64,000 nucleotides of DNA from positions 4,340,001-4,404,000 of the forward strand of contig NZ_CP059399.1 in the NCBI RefSeq assembly GCF_013744875.1, written 5' to 3'. Below the pieces are notes generated by a model. The model was given only the letters and a program-made list of their open reading frames with translations. It did no database searches and was not told the origin of the DNA. Below are positions 17,093 to 25,512 of the stretch, piece after piece; the stretch's first letter is position 1; each line of letters opens with the position of its first letter. The position numbers were made by a program, and so were the translations under genes. Source of the DNA: Nocardia huaxiensis. Lineage in GTDB: Bacteria; Actinomycetota; Actinomycetes; Mycobacteriales; Mycobacteriaceae.

Positions 17093-17995
17093 ATGCACCG
17101 CACGGGGTTTGAAGAAGTTCGCAACGGAAGACCATGGATGTGGACGGCGCTCACGGGGGCGGTCGTGGTGGGGGCGGTGACCTGGATGATGTGGCCGCAG
17201 CCGGCGGCCTGCCGTACCGCCGCACCGCGCACCACCGTGGTTACCGTCCCGGCACCCACTCCCAGTTCGGTTACTGCGCAGCAGCTTCCGGTCACCGAAT
17301 CGGTCGCGGCCACCGAACGCGGCGAGGCGCGGTTCTACTCCTTCACCCCCGGCGTGGCCTGTTCCCTGCCGGATCTGCCGCTGGACGGCTACTACGTCGG
17401 CGTGCCTACCAGCGAATACGCGGGTTCGGACCCGTGCGGCTCCTACATCGATATCGACGGCCCGCGCGGCAGCGTGCGCGCCCAGATCGTGGACCGCTGC
17501 CCGGGCTGCGCCCCGCACCAATACGACCTCAGCAGAGCGGCTTTCGAGGCGATCGCCAACCCGACCGACGGCGTGGCGCAGATCCGCTTCACCCGCGTGC
17601 GCGACCCCAACCCCGCCCCGGAACTGTTCTACCGCGTGCAGCCGGGATCCAATGCCGACTGGATGGGCCTGCTGGTCGGTGGCAGCGGAAACCCCATCGG
17701 TCAGGTCTCCTTGCTTCCTGCTTCCGGCGGCGATCCCATCCCACTGCGCCGCGGTTACGACAATGTGTGGTCGGTGTCGGGTGCGGGCGCGGGCCCGTTC
17801 ACCGTCGTCGTCACCGACAATTTCGGCCACATCGCCTGGCTCCCGGACCTGACGATCGAACCAGGGGCGTTGCGCTACACCGGAATTCGCCTCTACGAGA
17901 TACCCGCCCCCGAGGCCGTCGCCGCCCCGCCCACCACCCCGGCGCCCGTGGTCATCACGACTGTCGTCCCCGCGCCCGCTGTCTGCGAGGACTGA
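17093..17995 (+). CDS. Expansin-like (EXLX1-type) secreted protein
   Basis: 300 residues. A membrane-anchor or signal segment (about 16-36) is followed by a Thr/Pro linker, then a double-psi beta-barrel (about 78-165) with DPCGSYIDIDGP, VDRCPGCAP and DLSRAAFEAIA, the last being typical of bacterial expansins. A second beta-sandwich (about 175-270) corresponds to the CBM63-like domain. Expansins loosen polysaccharide networks without hydrolysis. The tail is Ala/Pro/Thr-rich and ends in VCED. ATG follows a GGAGG stretch. It may act on the organism's own wall or on plant cellulose. Confidence 0.8.
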   Translation: MHRTGFEEVRNGRPWMWTALTGAVVVGAVTWMMWPQPAACRTAAPRTTVVTVPAPTPSSVTAQQLPVTESVAATERGEARFYSFTPGVACSLPDLPLDGYYVGVPTSEYAGSDPCGSYIDIDGPRGSVRAQIVDRCPGCAPHQYDLSRAAFEAIANPTDGVAQIRFTRVRDPNPAPELFYRVQPGSNADWMGLLVGGSGNPIGQVSLLPASGGDPIPLRRGYDNVWSVSGAGAGPFTVVVTDNFGHIAWLPDLTIEPGALRYTGIRLYEIPAPEAVAAPPTTPAPVVITTVVPAPAVCED

Positions 17996-18090
17996 CGCGT
18001 CGCATCGGGTCAACCTCTGCCGTATATGGCATCATCGACTGGAACGTGTTTCATTTCCGCTCGCGGGGGCGGCGCGCCGGGAGGCATTCG

Positions 18091-19032
18091 ATGACGAACT
18101 CCAGTTGGGATACACGGACCGGGACCAGTAGCGGCGAGAACCGTCGCGGCCGTCGGCTATCACAGCGTATTTCCAGGTTGACCGAGGTGCCGGCCGGTTC
18201 GATGGTCGAGTTGCCGGGGCGCGGGCGGACCTATGTGGTGGACCTGCCCGGCCCGGCGCCGGACGCGCCGGTCCTGTTCCTGCTGCACGGCTCGGCCACC
18301 ACCGGCATGCTGAACTGGTTCCCGATGTTGAAGGAGCTGCAGGAGAACTACCGGGTGGTGGTCTTCGATCAGCGCTGGCACGGGCACGGAATCCGTTCGG
18401 AGCGTTTCGATCTCGACGATCTGGCCGATGACGCGGTGGCGCTGGCCGATGTGCTCGGCGTCGAAAAGCCCATCTACGCGGGGTATTCCATGGGCGGCAT
18501 CGTCGCGCAGCTCATCGCGCGCCGGCATCCCGATCGTGTGGGCGGGCTGGTGCTGGCCGCCACCACCTACAGCTTCCAGGACAAGTGGCGCGAACGCGCC
18601 TTTCATCGTTCCTGGAGCGCCGTCATGACGAGCGTGGCGCAATTGTCCTTCCGCCGCGCGGAACTGTATGCCGCGCGCCTGCCGGAACTGCCGGCGACGT
18701 CCTGGCCGGTGGGCCGGATGAATCAGTGGGCCATGACGCAGTGGCGCAGCACCAGCGGCTGGGCCATCTCGCAGGCGGTGGCGGTGCTGGGTAGATTCGA
18801 TTCGTCGCCCTGGCTGGCGACCATCAAGGCGCCGACGGCCGTGGTGATCACCACGCGAGACCGGGCACTGCCCGTCTATCGTCAGCTGGAAATGGCGAAA
18901 ATGATTCCGGGAGCGGAGATCTTCCTCGCGAAGGCCGGACACGCGGCCTGCGCACTCGAGGCGGACGTCTTTGTCCCCGTATTCCTCGAGGCCGTGCAAT
19001 CTGTGGCTAGTGCTTCTCGCGCGCTGCCTTGA
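18091..19032 (+). CDS. Alpha/beta hydrolase
   Basis: 313 residues from ATG 18091, which follows GGGAGG; a much longer frame upstream overlaps the expansin gene and is not credible. Features are the HGSATTG oxyanion region (about 68-74), the nucleophile elbow GYSMGG (about 130-135), a likely Asp in TTRDRALP (about 256) and the His in KAGHAAC (about 285). No signal peptide is seen, so it is probably cytoplasmic. Substrate unknown. Its last 26 bases overlap the convergent WS/DGAT gene. Confidence 0.85.
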   Translation: MTNSSWDTRTGTSSGENRRGRRLSQRISRLTEVPAGSMVELPGRGRTYVVDLPGPAPDAPVLFLLHGSATTGMLNWFPMLKELQENYRVVVFDQRWHGHGIRSERFDLDDLADDAVALADVLGVEKPIYAGYSMGGIVAQLIARRHPDRVGGLVLAATTYSFQDKWRERAFHRSWSAVMTSVAQLSFRRAELYAARLPELPATSWPVGRMNQWAMTQWRSTSGWAISQAVAVLGRFDSSPWLATIKAPTAVVITTRDRALPVYRQLEMAKMIPGAEIFLAKAGHAACALEADVFVPVFLEAVQSVASASRALP

Positions 19033-20410
19033 GCAGCTCGGTGATCACTTCCGGCACGGCGTCGGCGATCTTCTCCACATCGGGCACCAGCTCCCGGCAG
19101 GCGATGAAGCCGAAATCGAGATTTCCATTGGTGGAGATGACCGTTGCGGTCAATCCCGCGCCGTGGAAGACCGGCCCGAAGGGATACATCGAGGACACTC
19201 GCACGCCCAGGAAGTACATGGGGAAGTTGGGTCCGGGCACATTCGACACCACCAGGTTGTGCACCACCGGATGCCGCTCGGCCAGCTTCAGTGACGAGTA
19301 AGCCCGCGCCGCGAGCTGAAAAGTGTTGGGCGGCGCGTACTTCGCCCAATCCTGCAGGAAATCGGCGCCGATGAGGTTGTGCTCCTCCTTGGCCCCGCGA
19401 TTGTCCTCGGCGATGGCGAGCAGCCGCGCCACCGGATCGGCGATCTCGGTGTGCAGGCGCGCGAAGATGGTGGACACCTTGTTGGTGCCCTCCTCGTGGC
19501 GTGAGGTCTCGTGCGTGGACACGGGAACCGAGGCCATGAGCGAGGTTTCGGGCAGGCTGTCGTGCAGTTCGAGGTAGCTGCGCAGCGCCCCGCCGACCAC
19601 GGCCAGCACCACATCATTGACCTTGATGCCGAAGGCGGTCTTTATCTCCTTGATATCGGCCAGGTCGGTCTGCACGAACGACACCGCGCGATGCGGGGTG
19701 ATTGCCCGATTGAACATCGTGCGCGGCGCGGTGAACGGCAGCGGCATGCCGCGGGTGCCACCGGCATTACGCCGTCGTTGCACCAGACCGCCCAGAATGC
19801 CAATGGTTTTGGGCACCATGCCGACCAACCCGAGCTTGCCGGGCAGCTTCAGCAAGGCTTCCCCGGCGAGCAGGAGATCATTCGGTTCGTCTGGCGTGCT
19901 GGTGGTTTCGGCCGGAGGCGGGTAGCTCACGCCGGGCTCCAGATCACACAGATGCATCATCATGTTCGTGCCGGTGATGCCGTCCACGATCGCATGGTGG
20001 TACTTGGAGATCACCGCGACCTTGCCGTGCGGCAGCCCCTCGACCACCCACATCTCCCACAGCGGATGCCGTCTGTCCAGCGGCCGGCCCGCGATTTCGG
20101 CTGTCACATCGGCCAGTTCCCGCCGCCCGCCCGGCTCAGGCAGGGTGGTGCGCCGGACGTGGTATCCGAGATCGAAATCCGGGTCCTGCTGCCACACCGG
20201 ATGATCGAGGTTGAAAGGCACATTGTGCAGCCGCCGCGTCATGGCGGGGATCAGGTGCAGTCGCCGCCCGAGCTCGTCCTTGAAAGTATCGAAGTCGAAT
20301 TCCACGCCGTCTGCGGCCGGGTCGACTATGAGCAGTGCACACACGTGCAGGAGTTGAGTGTCTGTTTCGAGATAGAGGAAGCTCGCATCGAGCCCTGTAA
20401 GTCGTTCCAT
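19007..20410 (-). CDS. Wax ester synthase / diacylglycerol acyltransferase (WS/DGAT)
   Basis: 467 residues, the normal length. It esterifies diacylglycerol or fatty alcohols with acyl-CoA to make triacylglycerol or wax esters, the storage lipids of this group. The catalytic motif HHAIVDG is at about 138-144. The N-terminus (LTGLDASFLYLET) and the NDVVLAVVGGALR and VSNVPGPNFPMY segments are family hallmarks. The gene is convergent with the hydrolase at 18091 (26-bp overlap) and divergent from the cutinase. Confidence 0.93.
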   Translation of the reverse strand: MERLTGLDASFLYLETDTQLLHVCALLIVDPAADGVEFDFDTFKDELGRRLHLIPAMTRRLHNVPFNLDHPVWQQDPDFDLGYHVRRTTLPEPGGRRELADVTAEIAGRPLDRRHPLWEMWVVEGLPHGKVAVISKYHHAIVDGITGTNMMMHLCDLEPGVSYPPPAETTSTPDEPNDLLLAGEALLKLPGKLGLVGMVPKTIGILGGLVQRRRNAGGTRGMPLPFTAPRTMFNRAITPHRAVSFVQTDLADIKEIKTAFGIKVNDVVLAVVGGALRSYLELHDSLPETSLMASVPVSTHETSRHEEGTNKVSTIFARLHTEIADPVARLLAIAEDNRGAKEEHNLIGADFLQDWAKYAPPNTFQLAARAYSSLKLAERHPVVHNLVVSNVPGPNFPMYFLGVRVSSMYPFGPVFHGAGLTATVISTNGNLDFGFIACRELVPDVEKIADAVPEVITELLKAAREKH

Positions 20411-20623
20411 ATCAACACACTATGGGAACGGGTTCCACTTTGCGCGCCGTTCGCGGTCTGCCTCCGGACCGGTTCGATGCCACTTCGTTGCCTCAAAGTA
20501 GCTTGTAGATAACAAGTTTCGCGCCGCTACGGTTGGGCACCTATTAAGTAACTCTCCAGTAGCATTCGTTGCCGCACTCCGGTGATCTCCCTACCTTGGC
20601 TGACATAGCCGGGTGAAGCGTCA

Positions 20624-20638
20624 CTTGTCACTGACAAG
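20624..20638. promoter_or_regulatory. Palindrome CTTGTCACTGACAAG upstream of the cutinase gene
   Basis: Seven-base arms CTTGTCA/TGACAAG surround a single C, a perfect inverted repeat 31 bases before the first possible cutinase start. Its size and symmetry suit a TetR- or GntR-type operator. No regulator gene is adjacent, so the binder is unknown. Confidence 0.45.
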
Positions 20639-20669
20639 AGTCATCCGGCTTCTCACAATGGCGTGAGGG

Positions 20670-21353
20670 GTGAGGGAAATGAGCAACCGAAGGGTTCTGC
20701 TGCCTGGCTATCGGCCGGTATTCGAAAGACTGCGCACGGCTTGGATTTTCGCCGTAATGGCCATGGTCGCCACAAGTTTGTTCTTCCCACTGCGACAGCC
20801 CGTGGCGCACGCCGACTGGTGTGCCGACATCGATGTGGTCGTGGCTCGCGGCACCGGCGAATCCGGTTGGCTCGGTGACGCGGTCGGCAACCCGCTCTAC
20901 GGCATGCTGCAGGACCGCCTCCCCGCCTCCACGACCGCCTACCCCGTCAACTATCCCGCCGACTACTCCTTCAACCTCGGTGCGGGCAGCGCGGATCTGG
21001 TGGGCCACTTGGCTTCTCAAGCCGCCGCCTGTCCCGGCCAGCGCTTCGTTCTGGTCGGCTACTCCCAGGGCGCCGCGGCGATCCATGCCGCCCTCGGCAC
21101 CGGTGCTGTCGCCTGGGTCGCGGGCCGCGTCCAACTCCCCGGTGACCTCGGCGACCGCGTGGCGGCGGTCCTGCTCTTCGGTGACCCCATGCGCGCAATC
21201 GGCTGGAACGTCCCCGACGCCTATCTCTGGCGCACCGGAAACTACTGTGCGGGAGGCGATCCCGTTTGCGGTGGTGGCGCCAACGCCGCCTCCCACGTGG
21301 CCTACGGCGACAGTTTCGTAGCGGCAGCCAACTTCGCCGCCGACCGCATCTGA
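20670..21353 (+). CDS. Cutinase family secreted esterase
   Basis: About 227 residues from GTG 20670; ATG 20679, after GAGGGAA, is an equally good start. A hydrophobic signal segment (about 24-46) ends near HADWC. The mature part is a cutinase: CADIDVVVARGTGES, nucleophile elbow GYSQG (about 129-133), and the Asp/His pair in GDPVCGG and NAASHVAYG. Paired Cys residues are conserved. Mycobacterial-type cutinases hydrolyse lipids or polyesters outside the cell. Its 3' end overlaps the convergent HEAT-like gene by 52 bases. Confidence 0.9.
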   Translation: MREMSNRRVLLPGYRPVFERLRTAWIFAVMAMVATSLFFPLRQPVAHADWCADIDVVVARGTGESGWLGDAVGNPLYGMLQDRLPASTTAYPVNYPADYSFNLGAGSADLVGHLASQAAACPGQRFVLVGYSQGAAAIHAALGTGAVAWVAGRVQLPGDLGDRVAAVLLFGDPMRAIGWNVPDAYLWRTGNYCAGGDPVCGGGANAASHVAYGDSFVAAANFAADRI

Positions 21354-22507
21354 TCCGCGGCGGCACGCCTGTTGTCCTGGTCCTCGGTCGGGTCGTTCAC
21401 GATCCGGCCGAGCCGCTCGCGCACAACAGCTTTCGACAAGTCGGCATGTGCGATGCCGATAGCGCGAGTCCTGCTCTCGCAATCATCGAGGCATTCGATC
21501 GCACGCCCGGTGGCGAAATCCTCTGCCAGACCGCTCAATGCGCTGGCGCATTTGGTGCGCAGATACGAGTACACGGTGTTGTCGAAGATCTCGTCGACGG
21601 TCTCAACGGCCGGCAGGTAGCGTCCTCGAGCAATCCCGTCGACGAGTGAGCACTGGTGATACATGTAGTCGTCGCCCCGTTCCATCGCTGCACTGAGAAG
21701 CTCGAACAGCATTGGCCCATCAGCGGGTTCGCTGAGATCGGCCAGCAGTGACAGGGCCGCATCTCCGACCGGGCTATCGAGATCCGCATGATCCTTGGCC
21801 CACACTCGTGCGGATGGTGAGCGCAGCTGACGTATACATCTCCGTACGGCGATGCGCAGCACGAGCGGGAAATCTTCGCCGCGCAGAAAGGTCGGCGCGC
21901 ACTGCAAAAGCACTCTCTCCCATTGGGCGTCGTCCAATTCGTCGATCGAAACGGATGCTTTGAGATTCGTTTTCGCTGCTGCGCTCAGCACTCGGACCCG
22001 TGCCTGTCTGTCCCGGTCGGCTCGGGTAATCCTTGGTGCGGCCGGAACCCCTGTGCGATCGGCTGTTTCGGCGCTGGCGAAGTCCAGGAGGTCTGTGCGG
22101 ATCTCCTCGGCCTCGGGGTGGTCGATGTGTGGCAGGAGTGCGGACATGGCCTGGTTGACGTCGCGTCCGGTGCGGAGGTAATACCGCAACTCGCTGACGC
22201 TGCCTTCGACGCCTTTGGTGGCGAGGAGGCCGAGAACCGCTGTGACAAGCCAGGCGTCGGTATCGCCGCATGGATCCGCGGGGGTGTCGTAGGCGGCGCG
22301 GAGTCTCGGTAGTTCGATTCGGAGGTTGGTGATCAGGGTGGCGTAGAGCCACGCGCGTTCCTCGACCTGGTGGTCCCAGCGGGGGTCGTGGGTGATGCAG
22401 TCGATGGTGAACTCGGTTGCTGCTTGGGGTTCTTGGGTTGCTCGGGCGAGGGTTCTGCCGTGACCGCGTTGCATCATCCCGAGGAGGGTGTCGGGGGGTG
22501 CGTGCAT
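21302..22507 (-). CDS. Hypothetical helical (HEAT-repeat-like) protein
   Basis: 401 residues, predicted almost entirely alpha-helical and rich in Ala, Arg, Asp and Leu. The C-terminal half shows irregular paired-helix repeats with Asp/Arg turns (for example PVGDAALSLLADLSEP and FATGRAIECLDDCESR), reminiscent of HEAT repeats. No catalytic motif or membrane segment was found. The family is not recognised. It sits between the cutinase and the repeat-rich patch beside the HNH gene, a region that looks accessory. The long 52-bp overlap with the cutinase supports neither start choice. Confidence 0.6.
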   Translation of the reverse strand: MHAPPDTLLGMMQRGHGRTLARATQEPQAATEFTIDCITHDPRWDHQVEERAWLYATLITNLRIELPRLRAAYDTPADPCGDTDAWLVTAVLGLLATKGVEGSVSELRYYLRTGRDVNQAMSALLPHIDHPEAEEIRTDLLDFASAETADRTGVPAAPRITRADRDRQARVRVLSAAAKTNLKASVSIDELDDAQWERVLLQCAPTFLRGEDFPLVLRIAVRRCIRQLRSPSARVWAKDHADLDSPVGDAALSLLADLSEPADGPMLFELLSAAMERGDDYMYHQCSLVDGIARGRYLPAVETVDEIFDNTVYSYLRTKCASALSGLAEDFATGRAIECLDDCESRTRAIGIAHADLSKAVVRERLGRIVNDPTEDQDNRRAAADQMRSAAKLAAATKLSP

Positions 22508-22586
22508 GTCGACAAGGTAGCGGAGTGGGTTTGGGCGTGCACGGGGATTGTTCTCGGGGCCTACGTAGCCGGGTCCGTCGCATCCG

Positions 22587-22736
22587 CTTCTGTCCCAGCG
22601 GGGTTCGGGAGGACAAGAATAAACACGCAGTGCTGGTCACTTCGCCTGCCCTACCGGACTTTGGCTCCCCCATTGGGAGCCGTATCCTCACCCTCCCGTA
22701 CGTGGGGCCTGGCCCTGGTCACCTTCAGGGACAAAA
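22587..22736. repeat. Left outer arm of a ~640-bp foldback
   Basis: This ~150-bp arm matches 23075-23223 in reverse complement. Shared blocks include CTTCTG..CCAGCGG, GTTCGGGAGGACAAG, CGCCTGCCCTACCGGACTTT, CTCCCCCATTGGGAGCCG and GTGGGGCCTGGCCCTGGT, with scattered mismatches and small indels. Confidence 0.85.
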
Positions 22737-22878
22737 CCTCAAGAACCGAAACATCAAGAACCAAACGCCAAGAACCCCAAAACGCCAAGAACCAAACCCC
22801 AAAAGCGCCCGGACGGGAAGAACCCGCCCCCCGAGAGTGAAACATCAACCCGGGAAATCCTCACCCGGAAGACCTCCC

Positions 22879-22950
22879 TTTCATGATCAGGGAGCTCTGA
22901 TGGCGGGGAATCGGACAAATTCCCGCCACCAGAACTCCCTGATCATGAAA
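22879..22950. repeat. Inner palindrome at the centre of the foldback
   Basis: TTTCATGATCAGGGAG on the left pairs with CTCCCTGATCATGAAA on the right. The match continues inward through TCTGRTGGCGGG/CCCGCCACCAGA, giving about 32-bp arms with two mismatches and one extra base around a short loop. Confidence 0.85.
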
Positions 22951-23074
22951 CGCCCGGCTTCCCGCGTTTGCGTTTCACTTTTGGGCTCATGTTCTTGGTT
23001 GTTTCTGGTCCTGGCGCCCTTGTTCTGGCGCCCTTGTCCTTTGGGGCGCTGGTTTGGTGTTTTGGTTCTGGGGC

Positions 23075-23223
23075 TTTTGTCTCTGAAGGTAACCAGGGCC
23101 AGGCCCCACGAGGGGAAGGTGAGGATGCGGCTCCCAATGGGGGAGCGAAAGTCCGGTAGGGCAGGCGAGGTGACCCCACTGCTTGGTCTTGGCTTGTCCT
23201 CCCGAACGCCGCTGGAGCAGAAG
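23075..23223. repeat. Right outer arm of the ~640-bp foldback
   Basis: Reverse-complement counterpart of 22587-22736. It ends 148 bases before the stop of the DUF222/HNH gene. No flanking target duplication is obvious. Confidence 0.85.
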
Positions 23224-23370
23224 GATTTCGCGCCTGACTCGGCGACGTGGGCCCCGTGTACCTGCCCTTTGATCCACCGAGGATGTGTGCGCGGGTTCCG
23301 AGTGCGGGGCATGGGTCAGCCCTGCGAGACCCGGTGATCGCCGGGCCTGCAGGGTTTCGGTGCTGTTCGC

Positions 23371-24999
23371 CTATTCGATGCGCGGTGCAGGTGGGACACC
23401 GTCGGCCGGTGGGGTGCCTGCTGTTGGTGGTGGGGTGGCCGGCGCGGGTGGGGTGCCCGGCGCGGGATCTGTGCCCGGCGCGGGTGTGTCTGGTGGGGAG
23501 GTGGTCTCGGGGCGGTTGCAGCGCAGGCGGTTCCGGCGGTCACGTGCGACCTGTTCGGTGTGGGCGGCGACGCGGGTGCGGGCTTGGGCGAGCAGTTCGT
23601 CGGCGTGGTGGCGGTGATTGACTCTGGGGGTTCGGGTGGGGTCGATGTGGGCGGGTGCGATCCAGCCGGTGCGGCCCGGGTAGTCCGAATGCTCCGGCAT
23701 GACAACCGTTTTCCAGCCGTCGGGACCGTCGTGGACCAAGGCGTGGCAGCGGTCGCAGGCCAGGGTGAGGTTGGGGAGGTCGGTGAGTCCGCCTTTGGCC
23801 CATTCCTGGATGTGGTGGACTGCGGTCAGGGAAGCGGGGGCGTCGCAGCCGGGGCGGGTGCAGCCGCGTTCGGCGGCGATCAACGCCAATCTTTGGGTGG
23901 GGGTGGCCAGTCGCTTGCCGCGCTCGAGGTGCAGCGGCATCCCGGCGGTGTGGTCGAACAACGCCAGTATGGGAGTCGAGCGTTCGGCCATTTTCAATGC
24001 TTCCGGAATCGACACTGTGCCACCGGTAGCGGTGGTGGCCACGCCCGCGCGTTCTTCGAGCTGGTCGAGGGTCATGGTGATAATCGCCTGTACCGGCAGG
24101 CCGCGATGGCGGCCCAGGTCATCGAGGCGGGTGGCCGGGGCGAACAGGGCGACGAGGGCGTCGTGGTTGCGTTGCCCGACGGTACGGGTGTCGCGGGCCG
24201 CGGCCTCGCGCACCACATCGGTGTCGGGTTCTTCGCCGGTGGTGGGGCTGTGGGGGTCGTCGGGGTTGCACATGCCGGGGCGGGCGTATTTCTGCAGGAA
24301 CGCCGCGAGGTAGGCGCGCAGGGTCGGGTCGATCTCACCCGTCAAGCTGGACATGCCGTCGGCGCGCTGGTGGCCCAAGGTGACGGTGCGCATGCGAGCC
24401 TGGTCCTCGAGGTCGGTGAGGGTGCCGTCGGGATCCAGGCGCGCCAGGATCGCATTGCCGATGATGGTGAGCCGATCAGGGGAGCCTGCCGTGGCGTACT
24501 CGGCCAGGATCTGTTCGGCCTGTTCGCGTTTGGCCGCGTCCACCCGGTCGGGGATGCGGTTCATGACGGTGGCGATGTTGCGGATGTGGTCGACCGAGAT
24601 CAGGCCCTCGGCGTGGGCGGCGGCGGTGTGCGCCAGCCGGACCGGGCGCGGGCTGCCGTCGGCGGCCAGCAGTTGCCCGCAGTCGGCGGCGCGGTGAGCA
24701 CGCGCGTAGGCGTCGGCGCTGGACAGGTGCAGGGCCTCTTTGAGGAACAGCGGCATCGAGCCGACTCCGGCCTTCTTGTCGACACCGCGTTCGGCCAGAT
24801 CCACGAATTGCGGGGTCTGGAACGCGACCAGCTTGCGGGTCGCCAGTTCGGTGGCACGCAGCAGGTCCATTGCCTTGGCATCGCTGTGGGCGGCGAGGGG
24901 CAGTTCGCGCAGGGTGTCGACGGCGTCGAGCAGGGCCGCGACCGCCGCGCCGACCTGCTGGTCGGCGGCGGCGGTGTCGAGCCCTTCGATCGAACGCAT
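23371..24999 (-). CDS. DUF222 / HNH endonuclease domain protein (13E12 family)
   Basis: 542 residues. The N-terminal two thirds is the DUF222 helical domain (about 1-350). The HNH nuclease core follows at about 395-440: CTRPGCDAP, AVHHIQEWAKGG, NLTLACDRCHALVH, with two Cys pairs for zinc and the catalytic His-His/Asn/His residues. The C-terminus is a Pro/Ala/Thr-rich repetitive tail (APGTDPAPGTPPAP type). Members of this REP13E12-type family occur in many copies in Mycobacterium and Nocardia and are suspected mobile or phage-linked elements; true activity is unproven. The neighbouring foldback fits that idea. Confidence 0.88.
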   Translation of the reverse strand: MRSIEGLDTAAADQQVGAAVAALLDAVDTLRELPLAAHSDAKAMDLLRATELATRKLVAFQTPQFVDLAERGVDKKAGVGSMPLFLKEALHLSSADAYARAHRAADCGQLLAADGSPRPVRLAHTAAAHAEGLISVDHIRNIATVMNRIPDRVDAAKREQAEQILAEYATAGSPDRLTIIGNAILARLDPDGTLTDLEDQARMRTVTLGHQRADGMSSLTGEIDPTLRAYLAAFLQKYARPGMCNPDDPHSPTTGEEPDTDVVREAAARDTRTVGQRNHDALVALFAPATRLDDLGRHRGLPVQAIITMTLDQLEERAGVATTATGGTVSIPEALKMAERSTPILALFDHTAGMPLHLERGKRLATPTQRLALIAAERGCTRPGCDAPASLTAVHHIQEWAKGGLTDLPNLTLACDRCHALVHDGPDGWKTVVMPEHSDYPGRTGWIAPAHIDPTRTPRVNHRHHADELLAQARTRVAAHTEQVARDRRNRLRCNRPETTSPPDTPAPGTDPAPGTPPAPATPPPTAGTPPADGVPPAPRIE

Positions 25000-25211
25000 G
25001 TGCTAATTCTAGAGCCCGCCGATCATGACACGCCAGACGAAACATGCCGTGAACTGCAGGTTTTCAGAATCTGACTTGTCCTGATTGGCAGTTCTGGGTG
25101 CCTCCTTACTGGTCTCAGCCTGCCGAACCCCTGACGCGGCCCGAGCCAGGGCTCCACCTACACCTGCCTGCCTGAGCCCTGACTTGCCCCGAACCTGTCT
25201 CGAGCGAGCAT

Positions 25212-25376
25212 GATGTGGCCAAAGCCGATGTAGCCGAACCTGTCGCGTCCGAACCTTGCGCGCTTGAATCCGGTGCGGCCGAGGCTGATGTGGTCGAACT
25301 TGATGTGGCCATGACTGATGCGGCTCAGGCTGGCAGGGCTGAGGCTGGCAGGGCTGAGGCTGGCGTGACCGTGGCT
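25212..25376. repeat. Degenerate 15-bp minisatellite, 11 units
   Basis: Eleven consecutive 15-base units resemble GATGTGGCCGAGGCT. Units at 25332-25346 and 25347-25361 are identical (GGCAGGGCTGAGGCT); others differ at 2-8 bases. Because the period is five codons, one plus-strand frame reads a pentad pattern (DVAEP, DVVEL, GRAEA and so on) from a GTG at 25215. No convincing ribosome site or full protein is present, so it may be relic coding or a plain minisatellite. Confidence 0.75.
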
Positions 25377-25400
25377 GACGTTCTGCTTCGAAGCTGGTTG

Positions 25401-25435
25401 GGGCGTAGCCGGATTCGTTGAACCCGGCTACGCCC
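25401..25435 (-). terminator. Hairpin terminator after the acyl-CoA reductase gene
   Basis: GGGCGTAGCCGG and CCGGCTACGCCC are perfect 12-bp arms with an 11-base loop, about 80 bases past the stop of the reverse-strand gene at 25513. The stem is strong; there is no U-tract, common in high-GC actinobacteria. Confidence 0.65.
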
Positions 25436-25512
25436 TGTGGATCTCGCGCTACAGCTGGGGACTTCTGCTGTGGTGGCTTCGAGATTCCGATGGTCCGCTC
25501 TGGGGTGGGCGG

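Larger units (their letters stand above)
22508..23370. other. 863-bp non-coding region holding a large foldback
   Basis: No credible gene was found. Frames here mirror each other on both strands because the DNA is an inverted repeat. The region contains outer arms, an A-rich spacer with repeated CAAGAACC words, and a tight inner palindrome, all described as separate entries. Confidence 0.7.
25000..25512. other. 513-bp intergenic region with minisatellite and terminator
   Basis: No credible gene. It holds a 15-bp periodic array and a strong hairpin, listed separately. The upstream part (25130-25211) has weaker echoes of the same 15-bp unit. Confidence 0.6.

Noticed and set aside
22500..23300. 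CRISPR-like or direct-repeat array
   Set aside because: The repeats are inverted and long, without regular spacers.
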